A stretch of 64,000 bases of DNA. It comes from CBFHOS01 sp965657645. Its GTDB lineage: Bacteria > Pseudomonadota > Alphaproteobacteria > Puniceispirillales > Puniceispirillaceae. Each line of letters starts with the position of its first letter. Position 1 is the first letter of the stretch. The notes beneath the pieces are model-generated. The model ran no database searches and was not told the origin of the DNA. It saw only the letters and a list, made by a program, of their open reading frames with translations. Positions 9,446-18,040 of the stretch are shown in pieces. The stretch lies in assembly GCA_965657645.1 (NCBI GenBank), contig CBFHOS010000005.1, positions 1 through 64,000 of the forward strand. Reading direction: 5' to 3'. A program made the translations under genes and the position numbers.

Positions 9446-9706
9446 ATGGATAAGCGTAATCTAATCGTTTTCATCAAATGTGAGATCGGCACAACCTATG
9501 ACGTTGCCGCTGCGCTTGCTGATCTTCCAGAGGCACCAACGGTGTTTTCAACCTCCGGCGATTACGACATCTTTACCATGTTCCGGCTAAATAACGATGA
9601 TGATATTGGTCATTATGTCTGCGAAACCATCCAGAAAATTGCGGGGGTACGCGACACCAACACCATCGTCTGCTTTAACCCCTTCACCAAGGATCAAGGC
9701 ATTTAA
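9446..9706 (+). CDS. Stand-alone Lrp/AsnC ligand-binding (RAM) domain protein
   Basis: The 86-residue protein corresponds to the RAM/SAM ligand-binding half of Lrp/AsnC regulators: a ferredoxin-like fold with the VFSTSGDYDIFTMFRL strand-turn and a C-terminal strand NTIVCFNPF. It has no DNA-binding helix-turn-helix. Such single-domain proteins can form ligand-binding oligomers or modify the activity of full-length regulators. The gene ends five bases before the NicX-like gene, so the two are probably co-translated. It may sense a pathway metabolite; no direct evidence exists for that. Confidence 0.75.
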   Translation: MDKRNLIVFIKCEIGTTYDVAAALADLPEAPTVFSTSGDYDIFTMFRLNNDDDIGHYVCETIQKIAGVRDTNTIVCFNPFTKDQGI

Positions 9707-9711
9707 CCGCA

Positions 9712-10746
9712 ATGCTCGATACACCCATTCAACGCCATTGGCTTGACGCCTTCATCTCCCTTTTCACCCTATGCAAACCAGCATCGCACGAGAGCGTTGT
9801 AATCTTGAGCGAATCACATAGCCGGGTGGTCAATGTGATGTTGGCCGAATTAGCGCTGGGCCAGATGGGAGTCAAATTCTCCTCACTCCGGCTCGATACA
9901 AAACCGGCTTCATGCGCACCGATCATTCGCTCTACCGGCGCGACCAATGTGTTGACCGGTGAGGATGCCGCGACCGCAAGTTTGGCCGAGGCTGATCTGA
10001 TCATTGACCTCAGCATTGAAGGCATGATGCACGCGCCGCAAACACCGGCGATTTTGCAGAGCGGTGCGCGAATCATGACAATCTCGAATGAACATCCCGA
10101 TATTCTGGCGCGGCTAACCCCGGATCCGGCGATGAAAGATATCGTGAAACAGGCGGTGGCCCAGTGCCGCGGTGCCAAAACCATGCATGTGACTTCCGAG
10201 GCGGGAACGGATCTCACCGTCAATATGGCTGACACGGCGAGCGTTGGTGTATGGGGCTGGACCGATCGGCCCGGCACTTTGGCCCATTGGCCGGGTGGTC
10301 TGGTGGTTAGTTTCCCCAAGGCGGCAACGATCAATGGCGTTCTGGTATTTGCCCCCGGCGATATCAATCTAACTTTTAAAACCTATTTCCAGAGCGCGGT
10401 TCGGGCCGAGATCAAAGATGATTTCATTACTGACCTTAGCGGAACCGGTGCCGACCGGCGGTTGATGGCGCACTATCTGGCTGGCTTTAATGACCCGCTT
10501 GCCTATGCCACCAGTCATGTTGGCTGGGGGCTTAATCCAGCGGCCAGATATGAGGCGCTCTGCATGTATGACAAGGATGATCTGAACGGGACGGAATTGC
10601 GCGCGCTTGCCGGTAATTTCCTCTATTCAACCGGCGCCAATGAATTTGCCAACCGCTTTACCGAAGGGCATTTCGATCTGCCGATGATGGATTGCTCGAT
10701 TGCCCTTGATGGTGTGCTTGTCGTCGATAACGGCGTTCCCTGCTAA
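9712..10746 (+). CDS. NicX-like ring-cleavage dioxygenase (2,5-dihydroxypyridine 5,6-dioxygenase family)
   Basis: The 344-residue protein resembles Pseudomonas NicX, an Fe(II) enzyme that opens 2,5-dihydroxypyridine to N-formylmaleamate and has an aminopeptidase-T-like fold. Shared segments include AEADLIIDL, DRPGTLAHWP, SHVGWGLNP, GNFLYSTGAN and GHFDLP. The Fe ligands known for NicX (His265, His318, Asp320) correspond here to H269, H320 and D322, all present. No clear ribosome site precedes ATG 9712, which fits coupling to the upstream gene. The next gene is an alpha/beta hydrolase, like the NicD deformylase. Upstream nicotinate hydroxylases and downstream NicE/NicF are absent, so the true substrate may differ. 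Confidence 0.8.
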   Translation: MLDTPIQRHWLDAFISLFTLCKPASHESVVILSESHSRVVNVMLAELALGQMGVKFSSLRLDTKPASCAPIIRSTGATNVLTGEDAATASLAEADLIIDLSIEGMMHAPQTPAILQSGARIMTISNEHPDILARLTPDPAMKDIVKQAVAQCRGAKTMHVTSEAGTDLTVNMADTASVGVWGWTDRPGTLAHWPGGLVVSFPKAATINGVLVFAPGDINLTFKTYFQSAVRAEIKDDFITDLSGTGADRRLMAHYLAGFNDPLAYATSHVGWGLNPAARYEALCMYDKDDLNGTELRALAGNFLYSTGANEFANRFTEGHFDLPMMDCSIALDGVLVVDNGVPC

Positions 10747-10758
10747 CAGGAGATTGCT

Positions 10759-11586
10759 ATGACCCAATCACCAAAAGACGCCGGACGGCAAATTGCTGGC
10801 GGGATTAGCTATCGGGCCAGCATAGCGGGCGATACAGACGGATTGCCGGTCATTTGCCTGCATGGTATTGGCGGTGATGACACCAGCTTTGCCGACCAGT
10901 TGGATAATCTTGGCGCGCGGTCTGTATATGCGTGGAACATGCCCGGCTATGGCGGTTCTGCGGTGATGAAATCGATGGATTTTGCCGCCCTTAGCGATGC
11001 CCTTATTGCATTTATGGACGCACTAGGTATTGCCCGTGCGCATCTTGCTGGCCAGTCAATTGGCGGGATGATTGCCCAAGAAACCGCCATTCGCTATCCA
11101 GACCGGATTGCCTCATTGGTGCTAATCGCCACGGTTCCCGCCTTTGGGGGCCGCGATGACAGTTTTAAACAAGCCTTTTTGCATGCCAGACTGGCCCCGC
11201 TGGAGGCTGGCGGCGATATGCGGGATGTGGCCAATGACGCTATTCCCGCAATCACCGGACCGAATTGTGATGCGGCGATGCGGGCCAGCGCGATCGAGGC
11301 GATGGCGGCGATTGACCAGCATGCCTATCGCCAAGTGCTAGCAACTTTGGTCACCTTTAACCGGCGTGATGACCAGCATTTGTTAACATTGCCATGCTGT
11401 TTGATCGCCGGTAGCCTCGATGATAATGCGCCCGCGCGGGTGATGGAAAAGATGGCCGGCAATTTACCTGATGCGTCATTTCATATCATTGATCATGCCG
11501 GACATTTGGTTAATACTGAATCGCCTAATCAAGTAAACGCTATCGCAACAGCGTTTCTGGACAAAACTGATCACCTTTTGGCGTGA
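10759..11586 (+). CDS. Alpha/beta hydrolase, NicD-like by context
   Basis: This 275-residue alpha/beta-hydrolase has the oxyanion region CLHGIGGDD, the nucleophile elbow GQSIGG, an acid in AGSLDDNAP and the catalytic histidine in DHAGHLVN. Family members include esterases, C-C hydrolases and NicD, the N-formylmaleamate deformylase. Position directly after a NicX-like dioxygenase (12-base gap) suggests it hydrolyses the ring-opened product. The fold is certain, and the NicD-like role is inferred from context. AGGAG precedes ATG 10759. Confidence 0.8.
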   Translation: MTQSPKDAGRQIAGGISYRASIAGDTDGLPVICLHGIGGDDTSFADQLDNLGARSVYAWNMPGYGGSAVMKSMDFAALSDALIAFMDALGIARAHLAGQSIGGMIAQETAIRYPDRIASLVLIATVPAFGGRDDSFKQAFLHARLAPLEAGGDMRDVANDAIPAITGPNCDAAMRASAIEAMAAIDQHAYRQVLATLVTFNRRDDQHLLTLPCCLIAGSLDDNAPARVMEKMAGNLPDASFHIIDHAGHLVNTESPNQVNAIATAFLDKTDHLLA

Positions 11587-11609
11587 TACCGAACAAGGAT
11601 TTGTAGGTA

Positions 11610-12887
11610 ATGGATGATTTGAAAATGACGAATTTGCATCCCGATGCGCCGATCTTTGATCCTGTTGATTGGAAACTCAGCGAATTTGAGGCCAATCTAT
11701 GCGCCGAAACGCGGGCATTGGCACAGGCGAAATTTGCCGAGCGCGCGCCGTCTATTGACCGTGAAGCCCGCTTCCCAACCGAGAATTACGCCGATCTGCA
11801 TGCCAATAACTTGATGGGCATTTGCATCCCCAAGGAAAATGGGGGGCGCGGTGCCGATCTAAAGGCCTATATGCTGGCGGCGGCGGAAATTGGCCGCTAT
11901 TGCGGGGCCACGGCGCTGACATTCAACATGCATGTAAGCTCTTGCCTATGGACTGGCTTTTTGGCTGATGGTCTGGATATGAACGCGGAACAGCGGGCCC
12001 AGCACGAAACCATGCGCCAGCGTCATTACCAGCGGATTTTGAATGATGGCGCGATTTACGCACAGCCATTTTCAGAAGGCGGAGACGCCGCCGCAGGCAA
12101 GGCCGCCTTTGGTACAACCGCGCTAATCACCGATGGTGGCTGGATCATCAATGGCAAAAAAATCTTTGCCTCTCTATCTGGCCATGCCGATTATTATGGC
12201 GTGTTATGCACCGAGCTGGAGACACCAGACACCAAGCCGTCACGCGCCAACACCATGTATATTGCCATCAACAGCAAGGCCAAAGGGGTGAGCGTTGAGG
12301 GTGAATGGGATCCGCTTGGCATGCGCGGCACAATCTCGCGCACATTGATTTTCAAGGATGTATTTATCCCGTTCGAAGAACAATTGATGCCGCGCGGTGT
12401 TTATTTCTCTGCCGCCAAGCAATGGCCGCATATGTTTATGACGCTGACACCTAGCTATATGGGCATTGCCCAAGCCGCCTATGATTTTACCGTGCGCTAT
12501 TTGCGTGGGGAACAGCCCGGCACGCCGCCGGTCAAACGCCGGATGTATCCAACCAAGCAATTGGCCGTGGCACAGATGAAAATTATGTTGGAACAGACCA
12601 AGTCATTATGGTTCCAAGCTATCAGCGAAGCCCGTCCAAACCCAAGTAAAGAAGCGTTATTGCGGGCATGGGCGGCGCAATATAGCGTGATGGAAAATGC
12701 CAATGAGATTGCCCAGCTTGCGGTTCGCACATGTGGCGGTCAGGCGATGCTGCGGTCGCTCCAGCTTGAACGGCTCTACCGTGATAGCCGGTGCGGCGCT
12801 TTGATGTTGCCGTGGACCGCTGAATTATGCACCGACATGCTTGGCAAAGGCATTTTGTACGAGGCCGGCGAAACCGACGATGCCTAA
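11610..12887 (+). CDS. Acyl-CoA dehydrogenase-fold protein lacking the usual catalytic Glu
   Basis: The 425-residue flavoprotein has the acyl-CoA dehydrogenase layout: an N-terminal helical domain, a middle beta domain (GGWIINGKKIFAS, DPLGMRGTISRT) and a C-terminal helical domain ending in RTCGGQAM. Where most family members have an IYEGT motif with the catalytic base, this one reads RDSRCGALMLPWTAE, so the usual glutamate is absent. It may be a subfamily with a relocated base, or a flavin monooxygenase of the same fold. It overlaps the following CoA ligase by 8 bases and so is co-expressed with it. Confidence 0.8.
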   Translation: MDDLKMTNLHPDAPIFDPVDWKLSEFEANLCAETRALAQAKFAERAPSIDREARFPTENYADLHANNLMGICIPKENGGRGADLKAYMLAAAEIGRYCGATALTFNMHVSSCLWTGFLADGLDMNAEQRAQHETMRQRHYQRILNDGAIYAQPFSEGGDAAAGKAAFGTTALITDGGWIINGKKIFASLSGHADYYGVLCTELETPDTKPSRANTMYIAINSKAKGVSVEGEWDPLGMRGTISRTLIFKDVFIPFEEQLMPRGVYFSAAKQWPHMFMTLTPSYMGIAQAAYDFTVRYLRGEQPGTPPVKRRMYPTKQLAVAQMKIMLEQTKSLWFQAISEARPNPSKEALLRAWAAQYSVMENANEIAQLAVRTCGGQAMLRSLQLERLYRDSRCGALMLPWTAELCTDMLGKGILYEAGETDDA

Positions 12888-14436
12888 CTCTATTGGTGAT
12901 AGCTGGCGGCTAGATCGGGCCATTCTTGCGCATGCCGATACCCAGCCCGATCGCATTGCCCTCACCTTTGACAATATCCAGATCAGCTATGGTGATTTGC
13001 GCGATCAAGTCGAGACAGCCGCCGCTTTTCTGGCGAGCCATCTTGATGCCGGTGATCGCTTTGCCGTTTATAGCATGAACCACCCCAATATCTTTGTGCT
13101 ATTGCTGGCGGCGGCGCGCATTAGGGCGGTGATGGTGCCGTTAAATTGGCGCCTATCAATTGCCGAGATTGCCTATCAGCTCGATGATTGCAGGCCAAAA
13201 ATCCTATTTTACGGTGATGATTTTGCCGATAACATTCCCGAACTCACGGCGAAATCATCGGTAATAGCAACCGCCAAGGCCAATGAGGCGCTCTTTCCAA
13301 TCGAGGACCTTGGGGCCATTGCCGCCGATATTGGCACTGGTGATCGCACTGGTAACCCCACTGGTGATGGCACCGGACATGAGGACGCAATCGATGCGCC
13401 GCTATTGGTGGTTTACACATCGGGGACAACAGGGCGGCCAAAGGGGGCTGTTCTGCCGCAACGCGCCATGCGCAGTAATGCGATCATGAGCACCCATGCC
13501 TTTGATCTAGCCAAAAGCGACATCACGCTTAATATTTTGCCGCTATTTCATGTTGGCGGGTTGAATATCCAGCCCATACCGACATTGATTGCTGGCGGCC
13601 AAATTGTGATCCATAAGACATTCAATCCGGCGGCGGTCATTGCCGCCATTGCCAGCGATAAAATCACCCAAGTGACCACCGTGCCAACGATGCTGGCGGC
13701 GTTACTGGCGCATGACGATTGGGCGCGGGCGGATCTATCATCGCTGCGGATGATGGCCATTGGGTCTACCGATGTTCCGGCGACGATGATCAACCAGATA
13801 CAGGCCGATGGCATCGCCCTTGTACAGGTATATGGGGCCACCGAAACCGCCCCAACCGCGATTTACCAAACCGCAGATATTGCCTTTGATTCGGTTGGAT
13901 CAATCGGCCGTGCAGGCATTGATTGCGCGATCAGGCTGGTCGATGAAAATGGCCAAGATGTTGCCCTAGGCACGGTCGGCGAGATTTGGGTAAAGGGCGA
14001 TAATATCCTCAGCCATTACTGGAATAATCCCGAACAGAGTGCCGCCTCGATCACCGATGGGTGGTTTCATACAGGCGACATGGCCCGCCTTGATACGAAC
14101 GGTCTGTACTGGTTTGCTGACCGGCTAAAGCATGTGATCATTTCCGGTGGGGAAAACATCTATCCGGCCGAGCTGGAACGGGTGTTGAACAATCATCCCC
14201 ACCTGGTCGAATTTACCATCATTGGCCGTGATGACGAACGCTGGGGACAGGTGCCGGTGGTAGTTGCCGTTCGCCGCGATCAGAGCATTGACGCCGCCGC
14301 CATCATTTCTGTCTTTGATGACGAGGTCGCCAAATTCAAACGTCCAAAAGACGTGATCTTTGTGGATGCATTGCCGCGTAATGCGCTTGGCAAGATTGTC
14401 ACCGATCAGGTTGCCGCTTTGATAGCCGGATCCTAG
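12880..14436 (+). CDS. Class I acyl-CoA synthetase (AMP-forming)
   Basis: This adenylate-forming ligase (518 residues from ATG 12880) activates a carboxylic acid with ATP and CoA. It has the P-loop motif YTSGTTGRPKGAV, the A5 region VYGATETAPT, the A7/A8 region GWFHTGDMARLD and the C-terminal lysine in PRNALGKIVT. I chose ATG 12880, which overlaps the dehydrogenase stop by 8 bases; a TTG at 12841 lies wholly inside that gene. A Gly/Thr/Asp-rich insertion built of near-repeats occupies about 13332-13377. The substrate is probably the pathway's acid, but unknown. It converges with the TRAP transporter genes. Confidence 0.88.
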   Translation: MPNSIGDSWRLDRAILAHADTQPDRIALTFDNIQISYGDLRDQVETAAAFLASHLDAGDRFAVYSMNHPNIFVLLLAAARIRAVMVPLNWRLSIAEIAYQLDDCRPKILFYGDDFADNIPELTAKSSVIATAKANEALFPIEDLGAIAADIGTGDRTGNPTGDGTGHEDAIDAPLLVVYTSGTTGRPKGAVLPQRAMRSNAIMSTHAFDLAKSDITLNILPLFHVGGLNIQPIPTLIAGGQIVIHKTFNPAAVIAAIASDKITQVTTVPTMLAALLAHDDWARADLSSLRMMAIGSTDVPATMINQIQADGIALVQVYGATETAPTAIYQTADIAFDSVGSIGRAGIDCAIRLVDENGQDVALGTVGEIWVKGDNILSHYWNNPEQSAASITDGWFHTGDMARLDTNGLYWFADRLKHVIISGGENIYPAELERVLNNHPHLVEFTIIGRDDERWGQVPVVVAVRRDQSIDAAAIISVFDDEVAKFKRPKDVIFVDALPRNALGKIVTDQVAALIAGS

Positions 14437-14461
14437 CTGCCCCTATTTGGCGGCAAGCACC

Positions 14462-15751
14462 CTACATCATCGATGGCAGGAATAGTGACAATGCCGGTAC
14501 AAAAGTAAGCAATGCAAGACGCAGGATATCGGCAACCCAGAACGGCGTTACGCCCTTAAAGATGGTCTTTACCGAGACATCCTTTAGCACCCCTTTTAGG
14601 ACGAACACATTCAATCCAATAGGCGGCGTAATCAAACTAATCTCCGTCACCACAACAACCAGAATACCAAACCAGATCAGGTCAAAACCAAGACCCTCTA
14701 CCAGCGGGGCAAAGATCGGCACGGTCAACAGGATCATCGACAACGATTCAAACACACAGCCAAGCGCGATATAAACCAGCAGGATGATAAAGATCACCCC
14801 AAGCGGCGAGACCTCAAACGATGTAACCAAATCCATCAAACCCGCCGGCAGACCAGCGCGGTTCACAAAGTTTGAGAAGATCAGCGCGCCAAACAAAACC
14901 ATGAATAGCTTGGCCGAGGTCACCGCGGTTTCACGCAGAACATCCATTGCCGATTTAATCGATAAAGCACCGCGGCGCCACGCAATAAGCATCGCACCAG
15001 CCGCACCAATACCAGCCGCCTCAGTCGGGGTAAATAGCCCGCCATAGATGCCGCCAATAACAAAGATAAACAGACCCAGCGTTGTCCATACATCGCGCAG
15101 GGCGACAAAGCGCTCTACCCATGTACATTTGTCACCAACCGGTCCGGCCTTGGGGTTGCGCCGCACCACAAAGGTCACCGCGCCCAAGTAAAACAGAACA
15201 CCAATAAGGCCGGGCAGAACGCCAGCGATGAACAGTTTGCCAACCGATGTTTCAGTCATCAAACCATAGATTACCAAGATCACGCTCGGCGGGATCAAAA
15301 TACCCAGCGTACCACCAGCCGCAATCGAGGCGGTGGCCAACGAATCATCATATTTGTAACGCCGCATTTCCGGCATCGATACTTTTGACATGGTCGCCGC
15401 CGTTGCCAGCGATGATCCGCAAATAGCCGAGAACATGCCACAAGCCACAACGGTCGACATCGCCAAGCCGCCCTTGCGGTGGCCCAAAAATACATAGGCG
15501 GCGCGGTATAGTTCTTTTGCCATACCGCCGCGCTCTACCATCAAACCCATGAGGATAAATAGTGGCACCACAGACAGGCCATAGGACTGGCCCGAATCAA
15601 TCACCAGCCGTGCCGCGCTCGATATAGCGGCGCGGTAATTCGACAATTCCGCAAAGCCAACAAAACCAACAATGCCAAGGGCGAGACCAAGCGGCATCCG
15701 CATAAATGCCAAGGCAAGAACGGCCGCAAAGCCAATAATCGAAATCATCAT
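14462..15751 (-). CDS. TRAP transporter large permease (DctM)
   Basis: This is the large membrane subunit of a tripartite ATP-independent periplasmic transporter, which couples substrate uptake to a sodium gradient. The 429-residue protein has about 12-13 membrane segments and family motifs such as GGTLGILIPPS, FTPTEAAGIGAAGA and TPPIGLNVFV. Its start overlaps the dctQ-type gene by four bases (ATGA). It is the last gene of the leftward TRAP operon. The substrate is set by the binding protein encoded upstream. Confidence 0.94.
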   Translation of the reverse strand: MMISIIGFAAVLALAFMRMPLGLALGIVGFVGFAELSNYRAAISSAARLVIDSGQSYGLSVVPLFILMGLMVERGGMAKELYRAAYVFLGHRKGGLAMSTVVACGMFSAICGSSLATAATMSKVSMPEMRRYKYDDSLATASIAAGGTLGILIPPSVILVIYGLMTETSVGKLFIAGVLPGLIGVLFYLGAVTFVVRRNPKAGPVGDKCTWVERFVALRDVWTTLGLFIFVIGGIYGGLFTPTEAAGIGAAGAMLIAWRRGALSIKSAMDVLRETAVTSAKLFMVLFGALIFSNFVNRAGLPAGLMDLVTSFEVSPLGVIFIILLVYIALGCVFESLSMILLTVPIFAPLVEGLGFDLIWFGILVVVVTEISLITPPIGLNVFVLKGVLKDVSVKTIFKGVTPFWVADILRLALLTFVPALSLFLPSMM

Positions 15752-16275
15752 GATTTATTCTCTAGCTCAGCTGATGCGACTTCACCGGGCCTAGAGGCCG
15801 TAACCACCAGCCGGATAAAGGTCATAAGAGCAGCTGCATAAATAGACAGTGTAATAAATGAAACCACTAGATAGCGCGGGATCGAGAGATATTCGGTCGT
15901 GTCGCCATCTTCATAGGCGCGCTCGGCATAGGCCATAATGCGGTCACCAAGCTTTATCGCGATATAAATAGAAATCGCCAACAAAGTGAGGTTCACCAGC
16001 CAGGCAATAATACCTTTGCGGAAGAACGGCACCAGATCGACGATCACATGATCCTCGCGGAAAAACATGGCCGGAAGTGAAAAGAAAATAATGCCAGCCA
16101 TGCAAATGCGGACAAGCTCTACAGCGCCAACCACCGGCATCGTGAAGAAATAGCGCCCGATGACGTCAACACATGTAAGAACAACCAGCAAAAACAAAAT
16201 GATGGCGGCTAAATTAGAGACTAAACGGCTGACCATTTCGGCCAGCCGTTCAGTTTTAGATATAATGCTCAGCAT
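15748..16275 (-). CDS. TRAP transporter small permease (DctQ)
   Basis: The 175-residue protein has four predicted membrane helices and the DctQ-type pattern, including VDVIGRYFF at the end of the first helix and FREDHVIVDLV. It forms the membrane complex with the large permease encoded immediately downstream (ATGA overlap). It lies 18 bases after the binding-protein gene. Length is normal for the family. Confidence 0.92.
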   Translation of the reverse strand: MLSIISKTERLAEMVSRLVSNLAAIILFLLVVLTCVDVIGRYFFTMPVVGAVELVRICMAGIIFFSLPAMFFREDHVIVDLVPFFRKGIIAWLVNLTLLAISIYIAIKLGDRIMAYAERAYEDGDTTEYLSIPRYLVVSFITLSIYAAALMTFIRLVVTASRPGEVASAELENKS

Positions 16276-16293
16276 TGATCACTGAACCGATTC

Positions 16294-17313
16294 TTAGAGT
16301 TTTGACTTGAAGAAAGCCAAAGCAGCTTTCCCGTCAACACCAGCGGCATCGATCGCAGCCAATACGTCGGCCTCAATACCAGCTGTCTTCTCTTTGAAGT
16401 AAGCACGCTCTGCGTCAGAGGCGTCGGTTACAACCAGACCCACTTCCAGACCTTTTTCAAGACCAAGTGCGTCGGCAGCATCCCAGAACTCACCGATTTC
16501 ACGAGCAAGTTTTACGCCCTTGATATCATCGATACATTTCTTGTTTGCGGCTGACAGACCATCATATGTGTCCGCATTCATCAGCAGGCCAAATGAAGTT
16601 GTGTACATGCCGTCTGGATTGCGGAAAGAGTATTTCGCAATTTCTGCAACCTTAAATGCGTACATTGTCTCCATTGGGAAGAACACACCATCGGCAACGC
16701 CTGATGCAATTGTCTCATACACTGCTGGCGCAGGAACGTTCACACCAGCAACATCAAGGGCAGTACCGATCGCATTAGCAACACCGCCACCAACGCGCAG
16801 CTTCATGCCAGCAATGTCTTTATATGAGCTGATCGGCGTTGATGTATGGAGCATACCCGGGCCGTGCACATAATTTGCCAGAACGACAACGCCCTTGGCT
16901 TCGTTTGCACCCGCAAGATACTTCTCGTGGGTTTCCTGATAAGCGGCAGATACATCCGCAGCACTACCAGCAAGGCCCGGAAGCTCAGCTAGCTTTGTGG
17001 TTACGAACTTGCCCGGTGTGTAGCCGTGAACAATCCATGTCATATCGGCAACGCCGTCGCGCACTGTGTCATACATAGCTGGCGGTGGTGCTAGGCCATA
17101 CTCGACCTTCAGGCTCATATCACCGCCTGCACAGGCTTTAATTTTGTCATTCAACCATGGGAAAACACCATAGTTCATTGTGTGCTTAGGACCGGCCCAT
17201 GATGCCACTGTTAGCACGGTCTCAGCCGATGCGGTTGATGCTGTTGCGGCAATTGTCATTGCGACCGCGCCAACACCCATAGCGAGCGTTTTACCAAATA
17301 ATTTATGTGTCAT
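16294..17313 (-). CDS. TRAP transporter substrate-binding protein (DctP/TAXI-like)
   Basis: This periplasmic binding protein (339 residues) captures the ligand for the TRAP system. It starts with a Sec signal peptide ending ATASTASA, followed by the mature start ETVLTVASW. Later segments such as GMKLRVGGGVANAIGTALDVAGVN hold the conserved arginine that usually pairs with a substrate carboxylate. I chose ATG 17313 because an AGGGAGAAG site sits just before it and the signal peptide then begins correctly; the open frame extends to 17445. A perfect AT-rich palindrome at 17421-17439 lies upstream. The ligand is probably an organic acid. Confidence 0.92.
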   Translation of the reverse strand: MTHKLFGKTLAMGVGAVAMTIAATASTASAETVLTVASWAGPKHTMNYGVFPWLNDKIKACAGGDMSLKVEYGLAPPPAMYDTVRDGVADMTWIVHGYTPGKFVTTKLAELPGLAGSAADVSAAYQETHEKYLAGANEAKGVVVLANYVHGPGMLHTSTPISSYKDIAGMKLRVGGGVANAIGTALDVAGVNVPAPAVYETIASGVADGVFFPMETMYAFKVAEIAKYSFRNPDGMYTTSFGLLMNADTYDGLSAANKKCIDDIKGVKLAREIGEFWDAADALGLEKGLEVGLVVTDASDAERAYFKEKTAGIEADVLAAIDAAGVDGKAALAFFKSKL

Positions 17314-17420
17314 TCTCTTCTCCCTAGTGGCATCTGCCAGACTTTGTCTATGCACGATACCTAATCTACTTTGATATTTAACCCTACACAGGCGCAAGCC
17401 CGTTACAATAGGAAAGTGGT

Positions 17421-17439
17421 AATTTTTGATCCAAAAATT
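17421..17439. promoter_or_regulatory. AT-rich perfect palindrome upstream of the TRAP operon
   Basis: AATTTTTG-ATC-CAAAAATT is a perfect 8-base inverted repeat with a 3-base centre, 108 bases upstream of the binding-protein start, in the 171-base gap after the hot-dog thioesterase gene. With no GC in the stem it is a poor terminator. An operator for the TRAP genes is more likely, but no protein can be assigned. Confidence 0.45.
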
Positions 17440-17484
17440 GAGCAATTTTCTCCCTGTTGTTGCAAATATTAGCGTTTTCTTTTG

Positions 17485-17916
17485 TTACAGCCGCGCATAG
17501 GTAGAAGAAATTTCCGCCGCCAGCTTGCCTGATTGGCAATCAACCAATGCGATTCTACCGACAATGAGGCGGCGCCCTGCCTTTAAAATGTCGATTGTGA
17601 GATCACCGCCGCCCGAACCAAGCGGGCGCAGATATTTAGCGGCAATATCAACCGTCGTGATCGGTGCATATTCCCCAATCGCCGCGGTCACCGCCGCGAT
17701 CATCGCGGTATCGGCGGCGGCAACAATGGCCTGACCACACATCATCCCCGCGTCACGCGTTAGGCGCGGTGAGAAGGGAAGATGAAACTGCGAATTTTGC
17801 GGCGTTATGCTGGTGACGGTTAGCCCGAGCTCTTGGACCCATGGCGCGGTGACCTCGGCCAGCAAAGCCGTTGCCGCCTCTATGTCAAACATTTCTGTTT
17901 GTGTCTCACTCGCCAT
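17485..17916 (-). CDS. PaaI-family hot-dog thioesterase
   Basis: The 143-residue protein is a single hot-dog domain of the PaaI/acyl-CoA thioesterase group. It has the long helix segment CGQAIVAAADTAMIAAV and the strand AAKYLRPLGSGGGDLTI. Such proteins hydrolyse acyl- or aryl-CoA esters. The usual HGG motif before the helix is replaced (MMCGQAIV), so activity is less certain. A strong GGGGAGGG ribosome site precedes the ATG. It lies upstream of the TRAP genes on the same strand and may be co-transcribed with them. It is divergent from paaI. Confidence 0.75.
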   Translation of the reverse strand: MASETQTEMFDIEAATALLAEVTAPWVQELGLTVTSITPQNSQFHLPFSPRLTRDAGMMCGQAIVAAADTAMIAAVTAAIGEYAPITTVDIAAKYLRPLGSGGGDLTIDILKAGRRLIVGRIALVDCQSGKLAAEISSTYARL

Positions 17917-18040
17917 TTAACCCTCCCCTAGGCTCATAAACGCATGACTGCGCCGGTTATCCCAATTCACTCTCGACGCCCACTCTCAAACCCCACGTCT
18001 AATTCAATGTCGGGAGATTACCTATCGGGCGGCATTTATC

